Shown: in pieces, positions 33,875-44,748 of the stretch
How positions within the stretch are numbered: position 1 is the stretch's first letter
Layout: the number at the start of each line of letters is the position of its first letter
DNA from: Diadema setosum
Taxonomy: Eukaryota > Echinodermata > Echinoidea > Diadematoida > Diadematidae
Direction of reading: 5' to 3'
DNA: 64,000 nt
Assembly: GCA_033980235.1 (NCBI GenBank)
Contig: CM067070.1
Coordinates: 31,548,594 to 31,612,593 of the forward strand
The notes under the pieces: model-generated
What the model was told of the DNA's origin: nothing
What the model saw: the letters and a program-made list of their open reading frames with translations, nothing else
Databases searched by the model: none
Translations under genes and position numbers: made by a program

Positions 33875-35131
33875 TTACTCACAAATTTGGATTTGCTGGG
33901 AAGTCGTCTCAGTTTGTACAAAAAGTGGCCCATTTTTCCCCTTTGAATTAAACGTGAAAATATCACGAATAGCGGCGCGAAATTTTGGGTATCGCGCTGC
34001 GTATATGAATGGATTAGCACACGAGTTAATGAAGGTGGCGTAGGTCAAACTGTAATGTAGAGGACTGAAGAGGTATGACGAATGTGTTTCAGTCATCACT
34101 GTAATCAAAGTGGCTAATATATTCGGCCCGACAGTAAATATGTAGATGAGGACAACAATAAAGGTCAATTTAACCACCCGATTACGAGCCGTAACATGAA
34201 AAGATGGTGATGTCCCGCCTTTCACGAAGCGAGTCCCGCGCATTTCACGAGACTGGCGGTGAAGCGACATGGCGGTGAGGCCTTGGGTAATAATCATAGT
34301 GAGAGCCGGAATTCCAAATCGGAACAAGAAAAGGTAAACCACGATAATCCTCTTTGCATCTGGCCGCTTGGTGTCCCTACAGACGTTGCTGGTAACCCGG
34401 ACAGAGAGAAATTGAAACGAAGACGGTATGCAGAGAATCCAAACTGCGATGAGGTAGACGAAGACGTGTCCGCGGGTGAGGCGTCGGTGCAAACGGAGCG
34501 GGTAGACAACCGCCATAAATCGCTCTATGGACATGCCTGTCAGAGTGTAGATAGAGGCGTGTATGCACACCCACATTGGATAGAAAGTGAAGACGAATAA
34601 ACAATAAAAGTTTCCTAGTGATGAATCAGGTACAGAAATGGCCGTGGGAACGGGTATGACGAAGATCGACGTCAAGAGATCGGCGAGTGCGAGGGCCCCT
34701 ATGAAGGTTTCCGGAGCGTGACGGGTGGAATTGCGTTTCATAAGAGCCAGTAGGACCAACACGTTTCCAACAATACCGATGAGAGAGAACAGTGTATACA
34801 AGACATTACTCCATGACCACCTGAAGCTCCAAACCCAGGGTATCTTTAGATCATTCTTGGGCAGTTCCTTGACATGAAGACCCGTTCCATTTGTGGATTG
34901 TGTCGAATAATCATAGAAATCGTATTCGAGCACTTTGTCTGTGTAAGCATTAAGTGCCATCAGAGGCTTTATATCAGGCATTTCTGTCCCAGTCATGTAG
35001 GTCTGAGGATTGGTCCCCATACCTGCATCAGTAATGCTTGAACTCATCGCTGCAGATCTAGTCGCAAATGATGCAAACGTGTACAGCATGTTTACCATGG
35101 CATAGGCAACAATTTTCGTTCTGCAATCCAT
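33875..35131 (-). CDS. Rhodopsin-like (class A) GPCR, receptor 3 of the array
   Basis: A 418-residue single-exon receptor. N-terminus MDCRTKIVAY leads into a hydrophobic signal-like segment. One sequon lies at N81 beside the acidic tyrosine run LEYDFYDY (68-75). N123, D151, C177/C251, ERF (203-205), W231, P275, TVGP (P336) and NPFIY (373-377) follow in order. The third intracellular loop, HRQSREMRGTRFVKGG, is almost invariant with receptors 1 and 2, so G-protein contacts are probably shared. The C-terminus runs through TETTSQQIQICE and keeps the residues lost in receptor 2. Where receptors 1 and 2 have a cysteine in the ectodomain (ACTEK, TCTGK), this one has tyrosine (AYTDK). Acceptor at 35143. 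It looks functional; the ligand is unknown. Confidence 0.95.
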   Translation of the reverse strand: MDCRTKIVAYAMVNMLYTFASFATRSAAMSSSITDAGMGTNPQTYMTGTEMPDIKPLMALNAYTDKVLEYDFYDYSTQSTNGTGLHVKELPKNDLKIPWVWSFRWSWSNVLYTLFSLIGIVGNVLVLLALMKRNSTRHAPETFIGALALADLLTSIFVIPVPTAISVPDSSLGNFYCLFVFTFYPMWVCIHASIYTLTGMSIERFMAVVYPLRLHRRLTRGHVFVYLIAVWILCIPSSFQFLSVRVTSNVCRDTKRPDAKRIIVVYLFLFRFGIPALTMIITQGLTAMSLHRQSREMRGTRFVKGGTSPSFHVTARNRVVKLTFIVVLIYIFTVGPNILATLITVMTETHSSYLFSPLHYSLTYATFINSCANPFIYAARYPKFRAAIRDIFTFNSKGKNGPLFVQTETTSQQIQICE

Positions 35132-36751
35132 CGTTGGACGAACCTAAGTCGAGAAATTACAATGGTCAAAGAATACACCAAGCGATGATTGATAAAAGTT
35201 TATTTCCAAATCAAATAAAAAGATTGAATATATTAACTGTATTTTGAGACAGGTATCATCCTGCAGACTATACGTTTTCGCCTTTTTATCACGTTATGTT
35301 CAACGAATAGTTAATGATAACGATGATTATAATGATAATGAAACTGATAATAATACTCATAATAATATTATGCAGTGTAAAGGAAATTTACATTACGCAA
35401 TTACTGTAATAACATCAAAGCATACTCTCATGACTCTAATGCACATTTCAAAATGATAGTCATGACGTGTGAAATCTAAGTAGCTTTTCTTTTTTTACGA
35501 AACATGAATTTTTAACCTGCACTTGGTTGCCTTAAAAATTTCACTGCAGCATAAAAGAACTTCATGTTTCTTTTGATTTCCCCGAGGAATATTTCAATAG
35601 CGTCTGATCCTGTGAATTTCGGAGATGAAAATATATTGAGATGATGATTTAACTCTCCAAGATCCTGTTCTTGTAAGAGCTTCAAGGGTAATGACGCCGG
35701 AAATATGTTGACTGCACTCATTCTAACCAATATTTCTGTTTCCGCCAAGAGTAACTCGATTCTGATCTTGTATATCTTTCTCAACGTTTCTGTTGTTTGT
35801 TTTTGCGTGTTCTTTCCTTCAATGAGTAGTTATTCTCAAACAAGAGCTTTTATATTTCATCCATTCTGATCACGAGTGCTGACAATGCATTGGGGACTGG
35901 CCAATTGCAGTGCAAATAATTTGTATTTTTTTGTTGTTGATTTCTTAGAAAAAGAAAAGGTATACCGTCTTCTTCAAAATATTGCAACAACAGTTTAAAA
36001 TGCTGCGCAACTAACACGTTTGTAGAATCACCTTTACTATGGTCGTGTGAAAAAAAGACCGCATGTGAATCATAACAAAAATAATTATTGTATGTAAGAC
36101 ACTAATATCAATTGTCCATGTACCCTGAAATTTTGAAGTAAATGATATAGTGAAAGTTGAATAGTAATACAAATGATAATGATAATACAGGGTACTCATA
36201 AAGCGCCAATTCCACATAACTAATGTGCTCAAGGCGCAGTAAAATAAGTGAGTATTACGCAACACAATATGCACATGAAGATGAGTGCCACAATGATGAC
36301 GATGGAAAAAAAGAATTTAAGTATAGAAATGTAACTTTTTCTATATAGCTGTTGTTTTGTACCTTCTATCGGTCTATGTTGTATTTAGGAAAATTATATT
36401 CACTTAAAATACCTGTAATTCAGGTACAATCTAGTAAGAAATATCACTCCAGTTAAAGATATATTCAAATGTCTTCTTAGAGAAATCCGACGTCTACAGG
36501 AAAACATTCTTTTGTAATCAATATCCTCAGTAGTTTTAATTCTTATACCTGTAAACAACTGAACTTAAGAGAGAAAACTGCTTTTATCAGCGGAACTGTT
36601 CATACTATTAATTGTAATAAGTTTCATTCAATAAGCTTAATAAAGCAGTTTCAAAATCTCAACGTCTTTGGTATATTTAACCATCGAATAACTTTTTTTT
36701 AAAATACAAATACATACCATATTCTCATATACAAAGATAGAGATTACTTAC

Positions 36752-36905
36752 AAGCATCTATGAAAAGAAGATTGGTGTAATTCTCGAGCTCTTTCTCCTT
36801 CCTAGTCGAAAACGGAAGCAGTCAGACCGCGTTCATACCGAGGCTGTACTGAGTGTACAGCTCTATCTCGCATTTATAAGCGTGTGATATTCTTCTGCGC
36901 ATGCT
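36752..36905 (-). promoter_or_regulatory. Promoter and non-coding exon 1 of receptor 3
   Basis: Minus strand: AGCATGCGCA (36896-36905), 17 bp, TATAAA (36873-36878), then about 100 nt of exon ending at 36752 before donor GTAAGTAATC. The acceptor CGACTTAG opens the coding exon at 35143 (intron 1608 bp). The conserved distal block is at 36945-37020. The predicted exon shares the CTTTCTCCTTCCTAGTCGA landmark (plus strand) with receptors 1 and 2. Confidence 0.7.
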
Positions 36906-37399
36906 CATACATCTGTAAAATAGCCCTCTTCCCTTTTCCAGCCTTGGGATACATTGTCGAATCAATTTGTGAGTGCAGAACATTTGAATAGGCTTCTCAG
37001 ATTTGAAATAGAGATTTTGACATAGAAGAGCACCGGCATTCTAAAATTTACTTGCGTTGACTTAACTTGACTTCACCGCATAATACGACAATGTGTTTAG
37101 TTGCTCTCCCACAAATGATCCTTCTTTATTTTGGTTTTCTTGCCCTTGATGTTCATCCTGTTATCATGGAATGCCCAAGTCACTTCCTTTTTAGAAAGTG
37201 AATGATATTACATCTACTTGCCCTATATTCGATTCGATTCGATTCGAGTGACTGAAGCAATGCGGTCATTAGAACTGACAAAGAGTGGATATTACAGAAA
37301 AACAAAACCAAATCCAGCACCAAGATGTACATAGAATATAACTGCTTTATTTGAAAAGCACCAACTATCCAAGTCTTCATTGTGCTTTCGCATTTGCTC

Positions 37400-37425
37400 T
37401 CTCTCTTTCTTTCTCTCTCTCTCTG

Positions 37426-37462
<37 letters not shown>

Positions 37463-37885
37463 CAAAGAAAATGGATTTTCAGCGGTTTTCACCGGTCTTT
37501 GCTCAAAGTTCTCGCTATTTATTATTACAATTGTTTCTGGTCAGTTTTTTCCTTTCTTGTTTCAAAATATATTACCAAAAGCTGCATCGCTTCGGCGATC
37601 CCTCACATTTATTCCAAAGTTGATTTACATCATTTGGGTTTATGTCAGGTTAATGTGTGTGTGTGTGGCACACATACACACACTATAGCTTCTGACCACA
37701 CGAGCAAAGAGAGTTAAGGGTTTGGGACGAACACCGATCTAGGGCTTTCAATAGCTCAGTCGGTAGAGCACCGGTCTAGTAATCCAGAGGTCTCGGGTTC
37801 GAATCCCGATGAAAACCCATTTTCTTTGCTCAAAGTTCTCGCTATTTATTATTACAATTGTTTCTGGTCAGTTTTTCCTTCCTTG

Positions 37886-37946
<61 letters not shown>
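37400..37946 (+). mobile_element. tRNA-derived SINE composite inside a split microsatellite
   Basis: A tRNA-like segment (37742-37815) has perfect Pol III boxes, A TAGCTCAGTCGG (37752-37763) and B GGTTCGAATCC (37796-37806), and a Thr-type CTAGTAA anticodon loop. The anticodon and acceptor stems contain mismatches, so it is a derivative rather than a working tRNA. It is followed by a body starting TTTGCTCAAAGTTCTCGC (about 37821-37880). The same body appears upstream at 37496-37562. AGCAAAGAAAATGGATTTTC (37461-37480) is the inverse of the sequence joining tRNA part and body (37809-37828). The whole is flanked by (AT)n tracts on both sides. Confidence 0.75.
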
Positions 37947-37947
<1 letters not shown>

Positions 37948-38465
37948 CGTGATAGAGGCCGTTTAAAGCCAAATGAATATCTGTGACAATGCCAGGTCAT
38001 TGGCAAATACAGTACCGTATATGAAATTATATGTGTGTATACATATACGGACTACTCTAGATTGACCAAAAACATGATGAAAGGCAGAATCAGGATATTC
38101 CCAAACTGTCTCTCTGTCTTAAAAGTCATAATTGTGTTGTCATTTCCATGTTTTGTATTAAAAGAAACCTGAAAACTGACATTTTCTACTTGTCTGATAA
38201 TTCTAATCTACATTTTTGATGCCTACAACTGGAAAGAGAGGATTCTGAGACCCAGGATAAGCCTGTGATGATTTTTTGAAAAAAATGAAAACGAGCAAGC
38301 CAAGGAACGATCCACACAATTTGGCATACGTCACAGGTGCCAACCTCCGACTTTAGCAAAACGAACTAAGGTTCTACACATGTCAATTTACTGATGAAAT
38401 CTCACACGAAGTACTGCAAAAACTGTTATTTAGTAAAATTGCAATATGGAGCTGAAATAAACATG
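37947..38465. repeat. Inter-gene block of the receptor array, copy 3 (start)
   Basis: After the (GT)n tract, GAGGCCGTTTAAAGCC...GAATAT...GTGACAATGCC is a diverged match to the starts at 370, 11350 and 21057. The remainder to 38465 is AT-rich with no gene. Confidence 0.5.
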
Positions 38466-38830
38466 TTAAAGGGGAAGGCTAGTAACTGATCAGTGAGAAT
38501 CAGTGGAAATGCTGGGAGATTATTGTTCCAATCCTTATGGGATTCATTCAAGAGTTCATTGTATTTCTATTGTTGTGTGAAAATGATTTGCTTCAGAACG
38601 GTCTCATATTCAAGTAATGTGCAGATTAATGCTCCGTCACTGACCAGGGACGCTAACCTGGAAGCATTAAACTGCACATTACTTGAATATGAGACCATTC
38701 TGAAGCAAATCATTTTCACACAACAATAGATATACAATGAACTCTTGAATGAATCCCATAAGGAGTGGAACAATCATCTCCCAGCATTTCCACTGATTCC
38801 CACTGATCAGTTACTAGCCTTCCCCTTTAA
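38466..38830. mobile_element. Near-perfect 365 bp palindrome, TTAA-type MITE
   Basis: TTAAAGGGGAAGGCTAGTAA at the left is mirrored by TTACTAGCCTTCCCCTTTAA at the right, and the arms pair almost completely to a short centre near 38648 (GTCACTGACCAGGGACGC). TTAA flanks at both ends and TTAAAGGGG ends match the T2/Kolobok MITE signature. Few mismatches between the arms imply recent insertion or gene conversion between arms. The transcript of either strand would fold into a long hairpin. Confidence 0.9.
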
Positions 38831-40748
38831 ACAATATTTATTAATTTTTAAAAGGAATCTCTTCAAAAGCTTTTCATTTAGATAAAATTTGTGGGGAATA
38901 TTCCAGATATGCAAAATGAAATTGGAATCTTGTCCGAACGTGCTGCCCATAGAAAAATGTGTGTAGGCCCTAAGTCCCGTAAGTAACGATGCACTAACTA
39001 TGCATTGATGATGAGCGATAATGGTTCGACATCACAGTTCAAACTTTCTAACGAAGATGAGGACTGAGTGATTCTTAAAATCTAAATCCAAAAAATAGTC
39101 AACGGCAATCACGGTTTACGCCTAGTTAGAAGAAAACGGCACTCAGTACATATAGACTCTAGACTAGAACTAGGACTAGGACTAGTGAGCAGTCAAGGAC
39201 CGAGAAGATTCTACTCGCCGCCCCGTCGACAGCTGTACGTGCACAGCGCTAATAATAGGCACAGCGTAAACGTTTGGTATGCAATACCCTGCTGCCAGAA
39301 CTTGAAGAAAGTCCAGACGAAAGTCCAGACTCCAAGGTCTAGCGTTGCCGCTAGATCTAGGCCCTTGTGCTGTAGGCCCTGTTGTTTCTGTGCTGAATGT
39401 TGCAGGTAAGGTATCTGCTTTATGGATTTTCAATGTTTTTGTAGTCGAGATAAATCTCATGGTGGTCGTACTAACACCAAGGACTAACTTAGAATTTAGA
39501 TCTAGTTTAGTAGGACCCATACCTCGGAAGAGTGGCCTGACCACGTAGATACAAACAGTGCCGCCGCTTCGCGATCCGAGCGCTGGTGTAGGCATAGTGC
39601 TAGAGTTGTATCCATGTAGATATCTCAAAATTCACTTAACCAAATTGCACCAAAATCACAAGAAATATTTTATGACTCATGTCCACTTGCTCACGCTAAT
39701 TGGAACCAAATCGCAAGTCGGGAAGCGTAAGTGAAGTTGTCGACTTTCCTGTCGTCGCTAAAAACAATCTGCTCTGAACAACTAATGTACTAGTAAACAA
39801 GAGTGATCGCGGCGTAGTAGCCCTACTTGCTGCGCACGCACAGACTGAAGTTAGCCATCTAATATCATGAGACAAATCTTTCAAGTAATCGGGAGCAAAA
39901 AATCAATTTATAAATTGTTTGAGGTAAGTTGAATGAAAATAAAGTTCGTAAATCACACAAATCGCCAAAATCATGATATTTTTTAGTTTAGTTCCCGCAT
40001 AAATTCCCCGTTCGCTTAGTACTAGTCGGCTAACTTCAGTTCTAGATTGTGCATGTTGCGTTTACCAAGATCTCTCGCGAAGAGTGAGTTTTTTTTTTTT
40101 TTAGTGACAACTTGAAAGTCGGCGTCAATATTGATACTTCTCGATTAGCGATTTCGTTCAAATATAATACAGTATTTTAGAATATGCTTAGAAGTATATC
40201 CTGTAACTTTGGTGCGATTTGGTTCAGCGAAATTTGAGACAGCTGCATGGATAGGACAGTACACAAATGCCGCCTTCTAGCTAAATTGGGCCTAAGCGTC
40301 GTCTGCTACTCGGTACGATTTAACGCGCGCGTATGCGAGGGCTTGTAATCAGTGATATATTTGGCACCTGTGACATCACGACATCCGGGCTTGTCAGCTC
40401 ATTAGCATAATTCTCGCCCAAAAAATTTCCATTTTCAACATGAAATTACGGACTAAATCGTTATGAAATTTTGATTCTGTTTGCACCGCTGGGTCTTTTA
40501 GAATTAATAGAACAACATATAAAAAGATAAAAAACCGGTACAATGCCCTTTTAAGAGAGCGCTGTTTTATGTTGATATTGGTTGCAATGACGCGATAATA
40601 TAAATATTTTCTATTTTGCTTATTACTCAATAATGTGCGAACCTTTAAACACAAAATCATGCAGCATTTCACTTGTTACTACCTGTTGTAATTGTATATG
40701 ATTATATATTATATATGTATATATGTGTATATATATATATATAACATA
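38831..40748. other. Accessory stretch with a GC-rich, CTAG-rich island
   Basis: 39150-39500 is richer in GC and CTAG than its surroundings (CTAGACTAGAACTAGGACTA and others). The 148-codon minus-strand frame there (39182-39628) has no recognisable domain and is probably chance. A donor-like GTAAGG follows the plus-strand frame near 39408. Near 40556, GCCCTTTTAA looks like the right end of another TTAA-type element. AT tracts run to the next element. Confidence 0.45.
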
Positions 40749-41669
40749 CACTCAGCAAAAAATGAAAGTAAACATTTATTTCACCTATATTTTTCACAAG
40801 AGGATTTTGATCAAGATCAATGTATCAAAGGTAATTTATGATTGGTCATAAATCTGATAGATCTTTACATAAAAAACCTTACGCATGAATGAACACATTT
40901 GTTTTTGTCCTCGAAGGTACACAAGAAAATGAACAATTGACATGTCGTCATTCATATGCAAATGCCCTCCAAGATAACAATAATCATAATAAAAGACCAA
41001 TTATGCAAACTGAGAGGCATGAATAATGAAATAAAAGTAAGTTTAAATTTCCTTGTGGCTCTCTCTATAGCCTAGAAATGGGGAAACTAAAGGGTAAAAA
41101 TAAGAACTTATTTTCAATTACAACTCCAGCCGACGAAGGGTGTGGGGAGTAACGCCACAAAGGCTATTTCATGGACAGAATATCTTTGTTCACTTCTTTT
41201 AATTTAAGAATTTACGAATTCATGACACAAATTCAAGATCCCAAGAGCCCGGTTTTTCTCTAATGTCATTTGAATTTGGATTTGACAGTAGCTTTTTCAT
41301 TTTCCTCCATTTTTTGTCAATCTTTCTGCGTCTTTGGGACTACGAAGGCATTATAAAACGAATAAATTTATTTTTCGCAAATTTATCAATGCTTCTTATT
41401 TTAATGAATTTGTCTTTTGTTCTCATTGTTGTATGGAAGATCACTTACGCATGAATAACAACTTGTGATTTTTCAATTTTTATTGTTGTGACTTGGAAGA
41501 GAAGAACGAATGTGTTCACTCATGCGTAAAACTACCTTTTTATTTACATTTCGGTTTGATAGAAAATTAGATTACTTTTAATATGGCATATAATATATTA
41601 GTTTTCAGCCAAATATTCTATGAGAAATTTAAACTTCAAAAAGTGATTACTTTTTTTTTTTCTAGAGTG
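40749..41669. mobile_element. Second Tc1/mariner-like palindromic MITE, 921 bp
   Basis: It starts CACTCAGCAAAAAATGAAAG and ends AGTGATTACTTTTTTTTTTTCTAGAGTG-like, flanked by TA (40747-40748 and 41670-41671) inside an AT microsatellite. Subterminal arms carry the same ACGCATGAATGAACACATTTG and inverse landmarks as 18498-19472. Internal sequence has diverged strongly from that copy, so this is an older or different subfamily. No transposase. Confidence 0.8.
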
Positions 41670-41689
41670 TATACGTATACATTATCATA

Positions 41690-43090
41690 ACTCGGATATT
41701 AAGCCTGCACGCATGTACAATAGGTTAAAACTAGCCTTTATTGAAAAGATTAAAACTGGATCACTAGCCTTTATTGAAAAGATTAAAACTGGATCACACG
41801 CGCAAGAATTATGTTTAACTGCTGAATTTAATACTGATCACCTACAAAGGTAAAGCAAACATGAGGTAATATTGCAACCAGATACAGTGCACATAAATGA
41901 TTAACTGATGGAAACTGGTTAATGAATATCATGTTGGGAAATGACAATTAAACCCGTGCATAGAATCGGCCTACACGCACAAACGTTTACTTATATTAAC
42001 ATGTAGTTTAAAATTGGAAATTTACTTTCCAGGATCAATCTTGACCCCCCCCCCTCCACACAAACAGTAAGTTAAAAGTGGATGCTTATAATCTACCAAT
42101 GGATTGGGCTGAGATTGATTCTACCTTTACACTTTGGGAATATCTTGATTTCTATTACGCACGGAAATTACGTTCATAGAAGAAGAAACAAAAATGAAGA
42201 TAGAGATAGAGAAAGAAACGAAGTTATTGATAACTTAATGTATTTTGCGTTGAATATTGAAACGTGGTGTGTGAACACATCCTACGAATTTATTCCGAAG
42301 TGTTGAAACTCTTTTCATTTCTTTTTATTTTGTTCACTAAAGCAGATGAATGTTCGATTTTCAATTATCTTTTACAATGTTTTACCAGGAGAAAATAGCA
42401 ATATCAGTAAAACATGAGAAAGTAGCAATATCAGTAAAAATGGGGCTGCCACATGAAATGTATTTTTTTTTTAAATGGGAAATTCTTCACAGGACACAAA
42501 ATGTGTTTGATCTTGAATATAAAAGAACATTTTGATACTGAACATGCTGGTGTTGCTTCTATCTAGGCCTAAACCTAATTTTAAATAAAACAGATTCCAT
42601 TGCATAACTCTTTAACATCAGAACAAAGGACTAAAATACTAGTCTCTAAGATTTAAAGAATGTATATATTCAGTATGTATACACATAAAGCAGTGTGTGT
42701 TGCTAATTTTACCTTGACACACAGTGACTCACAAATTTCAAATCCCAATTTCACATTATAGTCTCCTTGGGGAATCGTTAAAGTGTGTTGATTCTTTTGT
42801 TGCAAATGTATGAACGTTCCTATCCAACCAGTGATTGACAAGCGGCACTTAATAAAGTCTGGGTTAATTAATGAGTAAACGCATCAAATACGTATCAACT
42901 GTCAATCCCTGATTGACACTCAGATCTTATACAGGTCTGCGTTATAAGATCCCACCTTTTCAACTGCTCTTTGACAACTGCTTTCGGTACAACTGACACC
43001 CATTTCTTTAAAGGACGATTAAAAAAGAAACAAAGAAAGATATTCAAAGCAAAACACAAAGTCATGAGCCAAGTAAAGTGAGAACAAGAA
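41690..43090. repeat. Inter-gene block of the receptor array, copy 3 (rest)
   Basis: 42005-42190 matches 975-1150 and 12955-13150 (landmark GTGGATGC, GGGCTGAGA, CTATTACG). 42690-42895 matches 13775-13990 and 31780-31990. A 35 bp direct repeat, CTAGCCTTTATTGAAAAGAT plus AAAACTGGATCAC, lies at 41731-41799. No gene. Confidence 0.6.
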
Positions 43091-43194
43091 AAACATGACA
43101 CTTTAAAGCTGACTTTGCAATAGAGTATATCATAACATTTAATCAAACTTGTGATCATGATGAAAAAGTCTAAAACACGCCTAAAAATGTAAGA

Positions 43195-43390
43195 GGATAG
43201 AACCTTCTCTGTGCCACGTCTGTAGAACTCTCTACCTCCAGTCCAGCTTCGGAATTGTAACAGACTCAATACCTTCAAATTTAAAATGAAGACTTATCAA
43301 TTCCATCAACTTTGTGAATGATGTGTGACACATTGTGGGGGCAGCGTGCCTTTGAAAGTTTGCACATGTAAATGGCGCTATATAACTGCT
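43195..43390 (+). mobile_element. 3' end of a LINE (reverse transcriptase C-terminus and tail)
   Basis: The plus strand reads RTFSVPRL, stop (TAG for the expected Trp codon), then NSLPPVQLRNCNRLNTFKFK and MKTYQFHQ to a stop. This is the typical C-terminus of CR1/L2-type RT (a WNSLPP...TFKxKLKTxLF pattern). The following GGCGCTATATAACTGCTGTT is a common LINE 3' tail. It inserted in unit 3, 3' of the receptor pseudogene. Confidence 0.8.
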
Positions 43391-43449
43391 GTTTCACATC
43401 ATGATGTTTCTAAGCAGGCTAATTGCAATGTCACAATAATTATGATGCT

Positions 43450-43712
43450 ACAAACTGATAAAAATGTACTCACACAGGTGAATATACTGGGATGTTATCT
43501 CAGTTTGTAGAAAAATTGGCCCACTCTTTTCCTTTAAATCACACATAAAAAATATTACGAATAGCAGCGCGAATTTTTTGGTATCGGGCGGTGTATATGA
43601 ATGGATTAGCACACGTGTTAATGAAGGTGGCGTAGGACAAACTATAATACAAAGGACTGAATAGGTACACCGAATGTCTGCCTGTCGTTACTGCGATCAA
43701 AATATTAAGAGT
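43450..43712 (-). pseudogene. Receptor pseudogene: TM6-TM7 and tail only
   Basis: The minus strand reads ILIAVTTGRHSVYLFSPLYY, SLSYATFINTCANPFIYTAR, then YQKIRAAIRNIF and a TGA where the paralogues continue with TFNSKGK. Beyond the stop, nucleotide similarity to the tails of receptors 2 and 3 persists to about 43450 (CTCAGTTTGTA, GGCCCA). All sequence upstream of late TM6 is missing. The break at 43712 coincides with the edge of a transposon remnant. So a sixth receptor once stood in unit 3 and was cut or never fully copied. Confidence 0.9.
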
Positions 43713-44262
43713 TCAACGGTAAAATTTTGATCGCAATGGAATGAAAAATAAGGAGGTTATGACATTTTAAAGATTGGCAAATTTCCGAGGAAACAGTTCT
43801 TGAGCGGTCGATATGAATGTCAAAGTGAACATGTCATTTCCTCACAACTTGCCATATACAGCATATACATAATTTTTTGACATTTCCAGTTTTCATTCAA
43901 ACCTAATTATGCCCGAGCCTCAAATCCTGAAATCTAACTGATCACTATTCTGAAGTTATTCAACCAGGAATTACATCATGTTTCAGACTTCCATACCAGA
44001 ATTTGAATTTGAATCACTTTTTTTTTTTTTTTTTTTTGTACACGATCGATGGAAAATTGTAAGGTTGTGACACGGTCAGCTCACTTATTTGCATATTCAT
44101 CTCCACTGTACAAGAACTGTCTTGGCGAAATGAGTAAGATTTCAAAATGTCATAACTTCCTTATTTTTCATCCGATTTAAGTAAAATTTTTACCGTTGAA
44201 CTCGTAAGATTTTACTTTTTTTAATCAGACTTACTTAGTTTTGGACTGACTTCCCCTTCAAA
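43713..44262. mobile_element. T2-like element with a truncated left end, abutting the pseudogene
   Basis: GTTCAACGGTAAAATTTTGA and AATAAGGAGGTTATGACATTTT at the left are mirrored on the right by AAAATGTCATAACTTCCTTATT and TTTTTACCGTTGAAC. The right side extends about 60 bp further, to CAGTCCAAAACTA-type sequence (inverse strand) and CTTCCCCTTCAA. The left side lacks that terminal part. The truncation point is the pseudogene breakpoint. Confidence 0.7.
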
Positions 44263-44748
44263 GCAGAAGGAAGTATCACCGATGGCTATTTCATGATTTT
44301 TCGTTTTGATTTAATCGGGATATGCGTATAGGACATTTTATCATGAAATTGTGTGTTGATTTAGCAGTCCACCTTAAGGTAATAACGTTACTGAGGCGAT
44401 ATAAAGAGCAAAAAACACGTAGTGTCCCGTAAATCTTCCCATCCCCCACCAAAAAAGGAGAAAACAATTACAATAACAACGACAAGAATAAACACTTGGG
44501 ACTGACGATATCTTGAAAGTCATTAGAACGTTGAAAGAATGAATTGTAGATACAGCAAAGTGCATTTCATCTGATCAATTCTTAAACTCACATCGTAAAA
44601 GAGTGTATAGAAAATTACGAAAGTGAGAAAGGAAAAGGAAATATTACATACTTACTACTGCTTATGCTTGTGCTGCAAATGTGTAAAAAGCGGGTGAGGT
44701 ACGGCATGACATTAGGATAGGTCCTACACTGCACTAAAACAAATTGGT

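Noticed and set aside
37742..37815. Functional tRNA-Thr(AGT) gene
   Set aside because: A and B boxes are perfect, but the acceptor and anticodon stems have mismatches and the segment is joined to a repeated body, so a tRNA-derived SINE is more likely.
39182..39628. 148-codon minus-strand protein
   Set aside because: It lies in a CTAG-rich repeat-like island, has overlapping open frames on the other strand and no recognisable domain or splice context.
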